From the NCBI RefSeq assembly GCF_024649945.1, contig NZ_JANKMS010000008.1, positions 248,001 to 312,000 of the forward strand: a DNA stretch of 64,000 bases, given 5' to 3'. The position numbers and the translations under genes were made by a program. Of this stretch, positions 1-8,746 are shown one piece after another. Source of the stretch: Flavobacterium panacis (GTDB lineage: Bacteria > Bacteroidota > Bacteroidia > Flavobacteriales > Flavobacteriaceae). Each line of letters opens with the position of its first letter. The first letter of the stretch is position 1. The notes beneath the pieces are model-generated. The model saw only the letters and a program-made list of their open reading frames with translations, did no database searches and had not been told where the DNA came from.

Positions 1-856
1 TCGCTTTAAAATCTGCTGCTAAGATTTTATCTTCTGGTGTCAGTGCAATTTTAGAAGAAGAAACTGGTGCTTTTGCTTCGCTTGAACCAGGATTTGCTTT
101 GGCTCTTTCTGCAGCTGCTTTTCTATTAGCTTCGGCAATCGCTTCACGAATTAAACGATCGATTTGTTTGTCAATACGTTTTGATTCATTTTGTTTGGAT
201 CGAATATCTGCAGCAATTTTGTTTTTATCCTTTTTTAAAGAATTAACTAATTTCTGCTGCTCTTTTTTCTCTGCTTCAAGCGTAACTTTTTCCTTTTGGT
301 TTTCAACAATAATTTTCTTTTTCGCCTGTCTTTGTCCGTCCAGTTTTGCATTAAAATCAACTAATTGAGCTGTTTTTGATTGAATCTCAAGACCTTGATT
401 TTTTCTAAAATTAGTATACTGCTTTAAATATTGAGCTCTTTTATAAGCTTGCAAAAAACTTTCAGAAGATAAAATGAACATCGCACGACTTTGCTCAGAA
501 CGGCTTTTATAAGATTTTAAAATCATCTCCGCATAATCTTCTTTTAAAACTTTTAGTTCTTTTTTAAGTTTATTAACCTGAACCTGATTAATATACATAT
601 CATTACTAATCAGTTTTTCCTGTTTTGCTGTAGTATTGATTAATTTCTCTTTAAGTTTGATTTTATTTGCCTGAATTAAATATTCATTCACAGCAGATTT
701 CTCTTTTTTTCGAACAGATTGAAGCATCTTTTCGTTGTCTCTGATTTCCTGCTGAATTTGAGCTTTACGCTGCTCCAGTTTTTCTTGCTGAGAATCCTGT
801 GCCCACACAAAAGTAGTGGCACAAATTAAAACTAGACTTAGGAGAAATTTTGGCAT
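1..856 (-). CDS. EnvC-like murein hydrolase activator, N-terminal part (cut by window edge)
   Basis: Probable periplasmic EnvC-type protein: a coiled coil followed by a LytM/M23 domain, which in known relatives activates or performs peptidoglycan cleavage at division. About 285 codons are visible and the frame is open at the left edge. The ATG at 856 is followed by a signal peptide (residues 1-19, ending at VWA-Q), then a nearly continuous Lys/Glu/Gln-rich coiled coil (about 22-260) and a Pro/Ser/Ala-rich linker. The M23 domain expected after the linker is outside the window, so the identification rests on architecture. The gene lies 23 bp after the DUF4292-type lipoprotein gene and looks like a distal member of the operon that starts near 6.1 kb. 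A generic coiled-coil periplasmic protein is the alternative. Confidence 0.75.
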   Translation of the reverse strand, partial: MPKFLLSLVLICATTFVWAQDSQQEKLEQRKAQIQQEIRDNEKMLQSVRKKEKSAVNEYLIQANKIKLKEKLINTTAKQEKLISNDMYINQVQVNKLKKELKVLKEDYAEMILKSYKSRSEQSRAMFILSSESFLQAYKRAQYLKQYTNFRKNQGLEIQSKTAQLVDFNAKLDGQRQAKKKIIVENQKEKVTLEAEKKEQQKLVNSLKKDKNKIAADIRSKQNESKRIDKQIDRLIREAIAEANRKAAAERAKANPGSSEAKAPVSSSKIALTPEDKILAADFKA

Positions 857-879
857 GTTTCTATTTTTATTTTGCAAAT

Positions 880-1659
880 TTACTGAATTGTAACTTTTTT
901 ATATCCACTTGGAACGCTGTAAGGAAAAGAAAGTTCTTCGTTAAATGAAATATTATTGTAATTCAGATTAATACTTGTTTTGCCTTTTGGCTGAACAGCA
1001 TTAATTTCTATACTTGTTGGAAGTGTTCCCTGATTGAAAACTTTACTGTCAGAATAAGCAATTTGTAAATTTCTATTTTCTGATGGCTGAGAGATTTCTT
1101 CTTTTTGAATTAAATATTTTTCTGCATCTAAGAAGAATGTTTTCTTCAAATCAGCCTCTTTTTCTTCATCCAGTCTAAAAAGATTTTCTACAATTGTCTG
1201 CGTATATTTTCCTTTTCTTAAATCATCAAAAGCTTCTCCAATCAAAAGGTTTTGCACTTTATTATAATCTAAATCAGTTCCAAGCCATTTACTTAAACTT
1301 GTAAAATCTCCCTCATAATAAGTACTATTTATTTTTTCGTAATAACTTACTGCAGAAGGCGTTATTAATGCTTTTGCCATTGTGATTCCCAAGAAACGTA
1401 CGCTAATTAAAATTTGTTTGTCTTTTTCGATTCTAATTTCAGCAGTAACATTCTGGCTTTGTTTTGCATCTACGTATTTTGCACTCGCTTTAATGTATAA
1501 AGTTGAAAAATCTAATTTATTCTCATAATGTTTTTCAATTACTTTTTTGTCTTCTTTTGGCGCAACAACCTGACTTGTATTACCTTGTACCGCTACTGCT
1601 TTCGTTTTACAGGAAACTACTGCAACAGACAATACCAGTATAGCTATATATTTTTTCAT
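880..1659 (-). CDS. DUF4292-type lipoprotein
   Basis: Predicted outer-envelope lipoprotein of 259 residues. The N-terminus is a lipoprotein signal with the lipobox ending VVSC (Cys17). The rest is beta-rich and resembles the DUF4292 family, common in Bacteroidetes and distantly similar to LolB/LppX-type lipid-binding folds; that link is recalled, not visible. No catalytic motif is apparent. It follows the TPR gene by 13 bp and precedes the EnvC-like gene by 23 bp, so the three are probably cotranscribed, consistent with a cell-envelope role. The molecular function is unknown. Confidence 0.75.
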   Translation of the reverse strand: MKKYIAILVLSVAVVSCKTKAVAVQGNTSQVVAPKEDKKVIEKHYENKLDFSTLYIKASAKYVDAKQSQNVTAEIRIEKDKQILISVRFLGITMAKALITPSAVSYYEKINSTYYEGDFTSLSKWLGTDLDYNKVQNLLIGEAFDDLRKGKYTQTIVENLFRLDEEKEADLKKTFFLDAEKYLIQKEEISQPSENRNLQIAYSDSKVFNQGTLPTSIEINAVQPKGKTSINLNYNNISFNEELSFPYSVPSGYKKVTIQ

Positions 1660-1672
1660 CTGAATTTCTCTT

Positions 1673-3025
1673 TTACTTTTTCTTTTTTAATAATTCATTT
1701 GCCTTCAAAAAGTATTCCTCTTTTTTCTTGGCATCGCCCAATCCATTATATGCTTCTCCTAATTGAATATTAAAATTTGATTCTAATTTTATATCATCAA
1801 CAACATAATCAAGACCCATTTCCAGAACGGTTTTTGCATTTTTAAATTGTTTTTGCTGATTACTTCCTAATCCGGCATAGTAATAAAACTGAGCCTGACT
1901 TGGATAAACTTCTATCAACATCATTGCTCTTTTGGTCATTGGCTCAAATTGTTTGACCTGAGAGTAAGCTTCTAAAAGTAACATATTGGTTTCAAGATCT
2001 GTATCTAAATTGGCGCTTAAATCTTTTTCATAATATTTAATCGCATTTTCAAACTGACCTTTACTATGGTAGAATTTTCCAATTTCTTTGGCAACATCAA
2101 CCTCTTTATCGTTATCAAAATAAGCAATCGCTTTTTCTAAATCTGGTGCGTATTGTGGATTTTTATTTGTATAGATCAAAAACTCATTTAAGGTTCTATG
2201 CTTAATTTTTGAATCAATTTTTGAACTTGCCAAAATTGTATTCATTGATTTTATTGCTTTATCTGCTTGATTCGAATCCAAATAAGTTTTAAATAAACTA
2301 ACCTGTCCCCATTCTGAATTTGGAATTTCTTTGGCTAATTGTTTTGCTACTTCCAATGATTTCTCATTTTCGTTATTCTTTGAATACAAGAAAATAAGAT
2401 TTAAATAATTTGATTCTTCTTTAGGATCTTTTTTTATCTGCTGAATCAAATTATCAATTTCTGCATTTTGATATTTTCCTTGTGATAAAATCTGCTGCTT
2501 ATAAATTTCACGATCAGACGATTTTCCGAACTTATCGTTCATTTCATTAATCGCTGTTAATGCTTTATCGTACTGATTGGTAATCATGTATAACGAAATC
2601 AGATCATCTTTATATTCTTCGTCAAAAACAATTATTTTCTGAATCGTTTCAATTGCCAACGGATAGTTTTTTGTCTCGTAACTTACATCATAAATTCCGA
2701 GCCAAAACCATTTATTTTTAGGATCTAGCTGTGTTGCTTTTTCAAAATTATCTTGTGCATTTCGATAATCTTTAAGTGCCAGATAATTTTTCCCTAATTC
2801 AAAATAAGCCACTGCGTCATTGGGTTTTAGTTTAACACATTTCTCCAATGACACAATAGCTTTATCGTAATTTTCAATTCCTTTTTGTTTCAATGATTCA
2901 TAAAATGAGTCTTGATATTCGTCTGTTGCCATAGCAATATCTTCGGGCTCCGTCTGTGCGAAAGCCGAAAAAGATGTGCTGAATAAAGCAAAAAACAAAA
3001 CTGCTAAAACTCTTTTTTTGATCAT
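1673..3025 (-). CDS. TPR-repeat periplasmic protein
   Basis: A 450-residue protein with a cleavable signal peptide (hydrophobic to about residue 23, ending SAFA-Q) followed almost entirely by tetratricopeptide repeats. Clear TPR signatures include AVAYFELGKNYLALKDYRNA and FENAIKYYEKDL. TPR solenoids are protein-protein scaffolds; no enzymatic domain is visible. Its position between a sugar nucleotidyltransferase and a DUF4292-type lipoprotein (gaps of 41 and 13 bp) points to envelope assembly, but the partner cannot be named. Full length with a normal start. Confidence 0.8.
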   Translation of the reverse strand: MIKKRVLAVLFFALFSTSFSAFAQTEPEDIAMATDEYQDSFYESLKQKGIENYDKAIVSLEKCVKLKPNDAVAYFELGKNYLALKDYRNAQDNFEKATQLDPKNKWFWLGIYDVSYETKNYPLAIETIQKIIVFDEEYKDDLISLYMITNQYDKALTAINEMNDKFGKSSDREIYKQQILSQGKYQNAEIDNLIQQIKKDPKEESNYLNLIFLYSKNNENEKSLEVAKQLAKEIPNSEWGQVSLFKTYLDSNQADKAIKSMNTILASSKIDSKIKHRTLNEFLIYTNKNPQYAPDLEKAIAYFDNDKEVDVAKEIGKFYHSKGQFENAIKYYEKDLSANLDTDLETNMLLLEAYSQVKQFEPMTKRAMMLIEVYPSQAQFYYYAGLGSNQQKQFKNAKTVLEMGLDYVVDDIKLESNFNIQLGEAYNGLGDAKKKEEYFLKANELLKKKK

Positions 3026-3066
3026 CTTATATTTTAAACAAAATTTGAAACTTTTTAAATTTTAAT

Positions 3067-4083
3067 CTATTCCAAAACTGAATAATCACCAATACTTACG
3101 CTGGTAAATTTACCATCATAACTTACATGATTTCCAATCATTGCGTTATCTAAGTTAGCATTTTTAATTTTAGAAAACGTCTGAATTAAACTGTTTTTAA
3201 TAGTACTGTCTGTTAAATGACATCCCTTTCCAACAGAAACATTTGGGCCAATTGTTGTATTTTTCAAGACTACATTTTCACCAACGTAACAAGGAGGAAT
3301 AATTGTCGAATTTTCTAAAGTCACACCATAATCTACTAAGTGTTCTCCGTCATTATGAAGAAAACCTAGCATTCTAGAATTTGTTTCTACAGTGACATCT
3401 TTATTTCCACAGTCCATCCATTCGTCAACACTTCCAGTTTTGAAAACTTTTCCGTTTGCCATCATTGCTTTGATACCGTCATTAATCTGATATTCGCCAC
3501 CATTCTGAATATTATTGTCTAAAACATTTTGAAGTTCATTTCTTAAAACTCCAACTTCTTTAAAATAATAAATTCCGATAACCGCTAAATCGCTTACAAA
3601 TTCTTTTGGTTTCTCAACCAACTCTATAATTTCGTTATTCTGATTTAGTTTTACAACACCAAAAGCTTCTGGTTGATCAACTTGTTTTACCCAGATTACA
3701 GCATCTGCTTCTGGATCTAATTCAAAATCTGCTCTAATTAAAGTATCAGCATAAGCAATTACAGCTGGTCCAGACAATGATTCTTTGGCACACATAATTG
3801 CATGGCCAGTTCCTAAAGGCTGATCCTGACGGTAGATTGAAGCTTTAGCTCCTAATCCTTTTGCTAAATCTTGTAAACTTGTTACAACATCATCTCCAAA
3901 GAAAGCTTCATCTCCTAAAATAAAGGCCACTTCTTCAATAGGTTCTTTTAATATTTTAGCAATATCTTCAACTAAACGATGCACAATTGACTTTCCTGCA
4001 ACAGGAATTAATGGTTTTGGAACAGTTAATGTATGAGGCCTCAATCTTGATCCACGGCCTGCCATTGGCACAATTATCTTCAT
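3067..4083 (-). CDS. Sugar-phosphate nucleotidyltransferase with left-handed beta-helix tail
   Basis: Makes a nucleotide-sugar from a sugar-1-phosphate and an NTP, for polysaccharide or cell-wall synthesis. The N-terminus carries the nucleotide-binding signature PMAGRGSRLRPHT and the PKPLIPVAGK motif (about residues 5-30) of the RmlA/GlmU-type nucleotidyltransferase fold, with the sugar-binding GEYQINDGI segment near the middle. From about residue 250 there are hexapeptide-like repeats (VGENVVLKNTTIGPNVSVGK) typical of a left-handed beta-helix. The sugar cannot be settled from sequence: glucose-1-phosphate thymidylyl- or GlcNAc-1-phosphate uridylyltransferase activity are both possible. It is 87 bp downstream of dut. 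Confidence 0.85.
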   Translation of the reverse strand: MKIIVPMAGRGSRLRPHTLTVPKPLIPVAGKSIVHRLVEDIAKILKEPIEEVAFILGDEAFFGDDVVTSLQDLAKGLGAKASIYRQDQPLGTGHAIMCAKESLSGPAVIAYADTLIRADFELDPEADAVIWVKQVDQPEAFGVVKLNQNNEIIELVEKPKEFVSDLAVIGIYYFKEVGVLRNELQNVLDNNIQNGGEYQINDGIKAMMANGKVFKTGSVDEWMDCGNKDVTVETNSRMLGFLHNDGEHLVDYGVTLENSTIIPPCYVGENVVLKNTTIGPNVSVGKGCHLTDSTIKNSLIQTFSKIKNANLDNAMIGNHVSYDGKFTSVSIGDYSVLE

Positions 4084-4170
4084 TTCTTTATTTGATTTTT
4101 ATAGGAAGATTCTAAAAAATCTTCATTGGGTTTGGTCTTTCTTTTTTTTGTTTCTGCTACTTACAGAAAT

Positions 4171-4605
4171 TTATTTTACTCCAGTGCTTCCAAAGCCTCC
4201 TTCACCTCTTGATGTTTCAGAAAGTGTTTCAACTTCAATCCATTCTGCTCTTTCGTGTTTTGCAATAATCAGCTGTGCGATTCTTTCTCCATTTTCAATT
4301 ACAAAATCCTCGTTAGATAAATTTACTAAAATTACACCTATTTCTCCTCTGTAATCTGCATCAACGGTACCTGGCGAATTTAAAACCGTTACTCCTTTTT
4401 TAGCTGCCAATCCGCTTCTTGGTCTTACCTGTGCTTCGTAGCCAATAGGAAGTTCAATAAAAAGTCCAGTTTTTACAATCGCTCTTTCTAAAGGTTTTAA
4501 CGTAATTGGTTCCAAAATATTGGCACGCAAGTCCATTCCTGCAGAAGCAATTGTTTCGTAATTTGGTAAATCGTGCTGCGATTTATTGATAATTTGAATT
4601 TTCAT
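4171..4605 (-). CDS. dut: dUTP diphosphatase
   Basis: Hydrolyses dUTP to dUMP and pyrophosphate, keeping uracil out of DNA and feeding dTMP synthesis. All the trimeric dUTPase motifs are visible in 144 residues: AGMDLRAN (motif 1), RSGLAAKKGV (motif 2), GTVDADYRGEIGV (motif 3, with the catalytic Asp), the GERIAQLI motif 4 and the C-terminal Phe-containing RGEGGFGSTG (motif 5) that closes over the active site. The length is normal for the family. It lies 28 bp after the flippase gene and before the nucleotidyltransferase gene, a housekeeping gene inside an envelope operon. Confidence 0.97.
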   Translation of the reverse strand: MKIQIINKSQHDLPNYETIASAGMDLRANILEPITLKPLERAIVKTGLFIELPIGYEAQVRPRSGLAAKKGVTVLNSPGTVDADYRGEIGVILVNLSNEDFVIENGERIAQLIIAKHERAEWIEVETLSETSRGEGGFGSTGVK

Positions 4606-4633
4606 TTTTAAATATAAAGTTTTTAACTCTGGC

Positions 4634-6124
4634 TTATTTTCGTTTCATTATTCCCTTTATAGTATCTTTTTCAAAATGGTAAACCAGATACATAAAAGCT
4701 AGAAGAAGCGGAATTCCAACATAATATTTTTCTCTAAATCCGTAAAAAGAAATAATCGAAAATAATATCGAAACGCCTAAATAAGCACCAATTTTGTTCA
4801 TGTCATAAGGAATCGGATAGTATTTATTCCCTAAAATATAAGAAATAAGCATCATACTTCCGTAAGCAGAGATGGTCGCAATTGCAGAACCATAATAACT
4901 GTATTTCGGAATTAAAAAATAATTTAAAAGTAAAGTTACAATTGCACCTACAATAGAAATATAAGCTCCGATTTTTGTTTTGTCTGTCAATTTATACCAA
5001 ACCGATAAGTTGTTGTAAATTCCCAAAAAGAAATTTGCCAAAATAATTAACGGTACCACTTTCATGGCTTCCCAATATGATTTGTTATCTAATAATAAAT
5101 ATTTCAAGACATCAGCAAAAACGATAACACCTAATAAAATCAGGGATCCAAGTATCACAAAATATTTTGTAATTACGGCATAAGTCTGTGGAGCGTTTTC
5201 ATTTTTTGCATGGCTAAAAAAGAAAGGTTCAATTCCTAATCTGAAAGCTGTTGCAAACAGAACCATAAATAATCCTAATTTGTAACAAGCGGAATAAGCT
5301 CCAACTTCAGATTTTGCTAAATTTTCAGGAAGCAAATAACCTAAAAGAATTTTATCAAAATGTTCGTTTACTGCGAAAGCCAAACCTGCAACCAAAATTG
5401 GAAGTCCATACTTCATCATTCTCTTCCAAAGTTCCATATCGAATTTTCGTCCAAGCGAAAGATAATTAGGCGAAAGCACAATAAATGTGGCTAAACTTGC
5501 TAATAAATTGGCAATAAAAATATAGGCAACCTGGAAGTTTTCTACATATAAATTATCCCAAATCGAATTAGGATTTGCATCTGCTAATTTTGGTAAATAC
5601 ATTAAGAAGAAAATATTCAGTAATAGGTTTATCACCACATTTCCAATTTTAATAGCCGCATAAACCATTGGCCTTTGGTTGGCTCTTAATTTAGAAAACG
5701 GAATTAACACCAAAGCATCTAAAACTAAAATCCAAACCGTATACGTAATATATTGAACATCGACTTCTGCAAGGTTTGCCAAAGTATTTCTGAAAATCAG
5801 AGCAACAAAAAGAAAAATAATGGAAGTCCAAAAAATGGAAATGGTAGAAGTTGCAATTACATTTTTCTTGTCGTCTTCGGCACTATAGAATCTAAAAAAT
5901 GCTGTTTCCATTCCATAAGAAAGTACCACGTTAAAGAAAACCATCCAGGACAATACAATTGAAACTTCCCCATATTCAGCAGTTGGCAAAATTCCTGTAT
6001 ATAATCTCACTAATAAAAAACTCAGCATTCTCGGTAAAACTGTTGCCAGTCCGTAAATTGCCGTTTGCTTGAATAGATTTTTATATAATCCCAAAATATA
6101 ATTGTAATAATGTTTGTAAGGCAA
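4634..6124 (-). CDS. Polysaccharide/lipid-linked oligosaccharide flippase (MATE/Wzx-like)
   Basis: Polytopic inner-membrane protein, about 14 hydrophobic segments, of the Wzx/MurJ-like flippase superfamily that moves undecaprenyl-linked glycans across the membrane. The N-terminal QTAIYGLATVLPRMLSFLLV is the typical first helix of this family in Bacteroidetes. The start is uncertain: an ATG at 6124 gives 496 residues, but a TTG at 6094 (protein beginning at LGLYKNLFK) fits the family N-terminus better. It appears to be the first gene of the operon flippase, dut, nucleotidyltransferase, TPR, DUF4292 type, EnvC-like. Its substrate is unknown. Confidence 0.85.
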   Translation of the reverse strand: MPYKHYYNYILGLYKNLFKQTAIYGLATVLPRMLSFLLVRLYTGILPTAEYGEVSIVLSWMVFFNVVLSYGMETAFFRFYSAEDDKKNVIATSTISIFWTSIIFLFVALIFRNTLANLAEVDVQYITYTVWILVLDALVLIPFSKLRANQRPMVYAAIKIGNVVINLLLNIFFLMYLPKLADANPNSIWDNLYVENFQVAYIFIANLLASLATFIVLSPNYLSLGRKFDMELWKRMMKYGLPILVAGLAFAVNEHFDKILLGYLLPENLAKSEVGAYSACYKLGLFMVLFATAFRLGIEPFFFSHAKNENAPQTYAVITKYFVILGSLILLGVIVFADVLKYLLLDNKSYWEAMKVVPLIILANFFLGIYNNLSVWYKLTDKTKIGAYISIVGAIVTLLLNYFLIPKYSYYGSAIATISAYGSMMLISYILGNKYYPIPYDMNKIGAYLGVSILFSIISFYGFREKYYVGIPLLLAFMYLVYHFEKDTIKGIMKRK

Positions 6125-6190
6125 AAATAACCATTTCTTTTGTTTAATGGTATTTTTGTTGATGCAATAAAGAAAAGTTCTTTTTGTTTT

Positions 6191-6637
6191 TTAGACAGTC
6201 ATTTTATTTTCGTCTAAGATTTTTACGAAATGAAATCCTCTTGGGGCATAACCTTGATTATAGTAAAATCGATGTGCATCAAAATTTCCAGTAAAAGCAT
6301 CCAGAACAATACTACTACAATTTAATTCAATTGCTTTTTTCTCTATATAGTCTGTAAGCATTTTTCCAATTCCTTTTGATCGAAATTCTGGATTAACAAC
6401 AAAATTATCAATCTCAAGATATTTTCCCGTCCATAATTTAGTCCCCGACCAGCAACCTGTTAAACCTAGACATACCTCATTTTCAAAAACTGCAATTTGA
6501 GTATAATTATGAGGTATCATTTCTAAAAGATAAGTTTCGTATTTCTCGAGGCTTAACTTTGGATACAAATGTTTTATCAATTCTATTTCTGCAGACATTT
6601 CTTGGAGTGTGGTCAACTCCTTTATATATAGATTCAT
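6191..6637 (-). CDS. GNAT-family N-acetyltransferase
   Basis: Predicted acetyl-CoA-dependent acetyltransferase of 148 residues. The acetyl-CoA-binding motif A is visible as PEFRSKGIGKMLTDYIEKKA (R-x-x-G-x-G), followed by the motif B region LDAFTGNFDAHRFYYNQGY with the Tyr that usually acts near the thioester. The substrate cannot be inferred. It stands alone, 66 bp downstream of the flippase start and pointing the same way, and is divergent from the promoter-like box and repeat array that begin at about 6.77 kb. Confidence 0.9.
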   Translation of the reverse strand: MNLYIKELTTLQEMSAEIELIKHLYPKLSLEKYETYLLEMIPHNYTQIAVFENEVCLGLTGCWSGTKLWTGKYLEIDNFVVNPEFRSKGIGKMLTDYIEKKAIELNCSSIVLDAFTGNFDAHRFYYNQGYAPRGFHFVKILDENKMTV

Positions 6638-6771
6638 AGACTTTTTTACTCTTAATATAATGAAAAATACCGAACAATTTAGTTAACAGTTATATAATTA
6701 ACACCTAAGAACATGTGAAATATATAAATTATGACAGAAAATTATGTAACAATTTTTAACGAGTCTCTTAC

Positions 6772-6779
6772 TAAATTTG
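6772..6779 (+). promoter_or_regulatory. Candidate -7 box for the repeat-array RNA
   Basis: TAAATTTG matches the Bacteroidetes -7 consensus TAnnTTTG exactly. It ends 7 bases before the first G of the first 91-bp repeat, so a transcript would begin almost at the repeat boundary (about 6786-6787). The -33 region is T-rich (around 6752-6756) but has no clean TTG, so the promoter call is moderate. Confidence 0.4.
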
Positions 6780-6786
6780 TTTCACA

Positions 6787-7058
6787 GGGATTGAGAAAGC
6801 TAAATACAACCCTTATAAAAAAGGAAGCACTGGGACTAATAAAGCTTGTTTGTTCCCATAAAAGACAAAGCATAAAAGGGATTGAAGTTAGCTAAAATGT
6901 AACCCTTATAAAAAAACTAAGCACTGGGACTGATAAAGCTTGTTTGTTCCCATAAAAGACAAAGCACAGGGATTGATTCTGCTGAAATGTAACCCTTAAA
7001 AAAACAGAGCCGTGGGACTAATAAAGCTAGTTTGTTCCCAAAAAAGACAAAGCACACA
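6787..7058. repeat. Three direct tandem repeats, period exactly 91 bp
   Basis: Units begin at 6787, 6878 and 6969, each with GGGATTGA. Conserved blocks are AACCCTTA, TGGGACTRATAAAGCT, GTTTGTTCCCA and AAAGACAAAGCA; variable parts are roughly positions 9-22 and 34-45 of each unit. The third unit ends near 7058, where the sequence continues ACAGAGTC in place of ACAGGGATTG. The period is not a multiple of three and the units carry stops, so this is not a coding repeat. Confidence 0.95.
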
Positions 7059-7075
7059 GAGTCAATCTGTCTATT

Positions 7076-7133
7076 TTTATAAAATGGTAGTGATTCTCAA
7101 TTTAATACAATTTGAGAATCACCATTTTATAAA
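7076..7133. repeat. Long inverted repeat (22 paired bases, 3-nt bulge)
   Basis: TTTATAAAATGG (7076-7087) pairs with CCATTTTATAAA (7122-7133), and TGATTCTCAA (7091-7100) pairs with TTGAGAATCA (7112-7121); TAG at 7088-7090 is the only bulge. The loop is about 11 nt. It lies between the repeat array and the terminator. Confidence 0.85.
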
Positions 7134-7169
7134 CATTATTTTTAAAAAAGAATAAAACTTCCAGAATAA

Positions 7170-7200
7170 AGAAAAGCCAGCATTAGCTGGCTTTTTCTTT
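7170..7200. terminator. Bidirectional intrinsic terminator
   Basis: AAAAGCCAGC-ATTA-GCTGGCTTTT forms a 10-bp stem with a 4-nt loop. A T-tract follows on the plus strand (TTTTTCTTTTT) and a shorter one on the minus strand. It can end the six-gene minus-strand operon finishing at 7209 and a plus-strand transcript through the repeat array. Confidence 0.85.
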
Positions 7201-7208
7201 TTGTATAA

Positions 7209-8738
7209 TTATTTATTATTATGGATCTCAAAATTAACTTGTTGCTCTGTTTCTTTTGGTTCAGGAATATCTTCTTCCGCAAGGAGTTTTAAGGTTTTAT
7301 TGGTTACTTTTTTCAGTTTCACAATTCTATTTGCTTGATTTTGAATACATTTTTCAAATAAATTTCTAACCACTCTCGCATTCCCAAAACTTTCATTTTT
7401 ACTTTCATATAATAATTCAAAAGTATCCATCAGTTTTTCTTTTGCATCTTCCGAAATAATAAAATCAGATTTTGCACAAAATGATTCAAAAATTTGAAGC
7501 ATTTCTTTCGGAGTAAAATGACTAAAATAAAAGTATCTATTAAAACGAGAGCGTAATCCCGGATTAGATTCTATGAAAATCTGCATCAGATCTGTGTATC
7601 CAGCAACCACAACCGCCAAATCTTCACGATGATCTTCCATTCTTTTCAATAATGTATTTACTGCTTCAGCACCATAATCGTTACCAAATGTATTTTGAGT
7701 TAAGGTGTATGCCTCATCAATAAATAGCACTCCTCCTAGACTAGATTCTACTGCATTATTTACCTTTGTAGCAGTTTGTCCAACATAACCTGCTATTAAT
7801 CCCTCTCGATCAGTTTCATACATTTGTCCTTTAGATAAAAATCCTAAATGTTTGAAGATTCTGCTCAAAAGTCTTGCGACAGAAGTTTTTCCTGTTCCTG
7901 GAGGACCAGAGAAAACAGTATGAAGAGTAATGTCTACATTTTTTAATCCTTGTTCGGAGCGCTTTTTTTGTATTTCTAATAAATTGATAAGTTCTGAAAC
8001 ATCTTTTTTAACATCTTCTAAACCAATCAATTCATTTAATTCTTTTAGTCCTTTTTCCAGAGTATCTTCTTCCGAAAGATTGTCTATTTCTTTTTTATCT
8101 GTTTTTGACTTACTTAAATCTAAACCTAAATAATCGCTAAAAACTGTTGAATTCTCAAACTTATTATCAAATGCCAAATAGATGAAATTTTGATATTTAA
8201 TTAGAATTTGCTGTAAATGAACGTTCTTTTTTTCAGATAAGGATTTCAAAAGCACGCATTGATTCTCCTTCTGATCTGAGAATAGGATTTTATTCTCGTT
8301 TTTTATTTTGATCAGATGATTTTTGAAGTTTTCTGTAAAAATTAATTGATTCAATTCGTTTACAGAATTTTCATCTGCAAAATGTTGGTTGCGTAATGCA
8401 TCATAATAATACGCTAAAACAAATTCTTGTTTTTCACTTTTTTCTTCTTGTTCTTTTTCGTAAAAATCAATAATGTCTGAAAGAAAAAAATGTTCTGCTT
8501 TTAGTAATAATCCTTTTGAAAAAACAGGATTTACTTTCTGATTTATGGTCTCAATAAAATCTGCATCCTGATTTAAGGCACTGCAAACTTCCAGAATTTG
8601 CTTGGTTTCTTTTTGCAGTTCTATAATAAATGAAGCCGTAAAAACGGCTTCATTTGCAGAAATGTTTGTTTTTAAATATTTTTTCAGGGACAAAAATGAT
8701 TCTTCTAAAATCGATATTGGATTGTTTCTCTTTGACAT
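7209..8738 (-). CDS. CbbX/SpoVK-like AAA+ ATPase with a large N-terminal region
   Basis: A 509-residue AAA+ ATPase. Residues 1-230 are an unrecognised mostly helical region. The AAA+ module follows: GLEDVKKDV lead-in (about 239), Walker A GPPGTGKT (278-285), Walker B VLFIDEAY (about 337-344), sensor 1 VVVAGYTD, and the arginine-finger segment NPGLRSRF (392-399). The domain most resembles the CbbX/SpoVK subgroup, whose CbbX members remodel Rubisco; no Rubisco is present, so only a remodelling or assembly ATPase role can be inferred. It is the last gene of a six-gene operon, 8 bp after the ABC ATPase gene, and probably acts on that transporter complex or its coiled-coil partners. Confidence 0.85.
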   Translation of the reverse strand: MSKRNNPISILEESFLSLKKYLKTNISANEAVFTASFIIELQKETKQILEVCSALNQDADFIETINQKVNPVFSKGLLLKAEHFFLSDIIDFYEKEQEEKSEKQEFVLAYYYDALRNQHFADENSVNELNQLIFTENFKNHLIKIKNENKILFSDQKENQCVLLKSLSEKKNVHLQQILIKYQNFIYLAFDNKFENSTVFSDYLGLDLSKSKTDKKEIDNLSEEDTLEKGLKELNELIGLEDVKKDVSELINLLEIQKKRSEQGLKNVDITLHTVFSGPPGTGKTSVARLLSRIFKHLGFLSKGQMYETDREGLIAGYVGQTATKVNNAVESSLGGVLFIDEAYTLTQNTFGNDYGAEAVNTLLKRMEDHREDLAVVVAGYTDLMQIFIESNPGLRSRFNRYFYFSHFTPKEMLQIFESFCAKSDFIISEDAKEKLMDTFELLYESKNESFGNARVVRNLFEKCIQNQANRIVKLKKVTNKTLKLLAEEDIPEPKETEQQVNFEIHNNK

Positions 8739-8746
8739 ATTCTAAT

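Larger units (their letters stand above)
6787..7200 (+). ncRNA. Candidate structured non-coding RNA containing three tandem 91-nt modules
   Basis: This 571-bp gap (6638-7208) has no convincing gene but is highly organised. A -7 promoter match sits just upstream at 6772-6779, three tandem 91-bp units follow, then a 22-bp hairpin (7076-7133) and an intrinsic terminator with a T-tract on the plus strand (7172-7200). Each unit can fold two hairpins: GGG(A)TTG with CAACCC or TAACCC (C-G in unit 1, wobble in units 2 and 3), and TGGGAC with GTTCCCA. Hairpin-1 loops and the linker vary while the stems and the AAAGACAAAGCA tail are conserved, as expected for RNA. Direction and existence of transcription are inference; I do not recognise a known RNA family. 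Confidence 0.4.

Noticed and set aside
99..368. Plus-strand 89-codon frame at the left edge
   Set aside because: Antisense shadow of the EnvC-like coiled coil; the minus-strand frame has a signal peptide and coherent coiled coil.
6731..6895. A 54-residue open frame starting at 6731 that runs through the first 91-bp repeat
   Set aside because: It crosses the candidate promoter and repeat, ends in the second repeat, and the 91-bp period is not a multiple of three, so the repeats are not coding.
6787..7058. CRISPR array
   Set aside because: Only three units of 91 bp with scattered variation and no uniform repeat/spacer blocks; no cas genes nearby.
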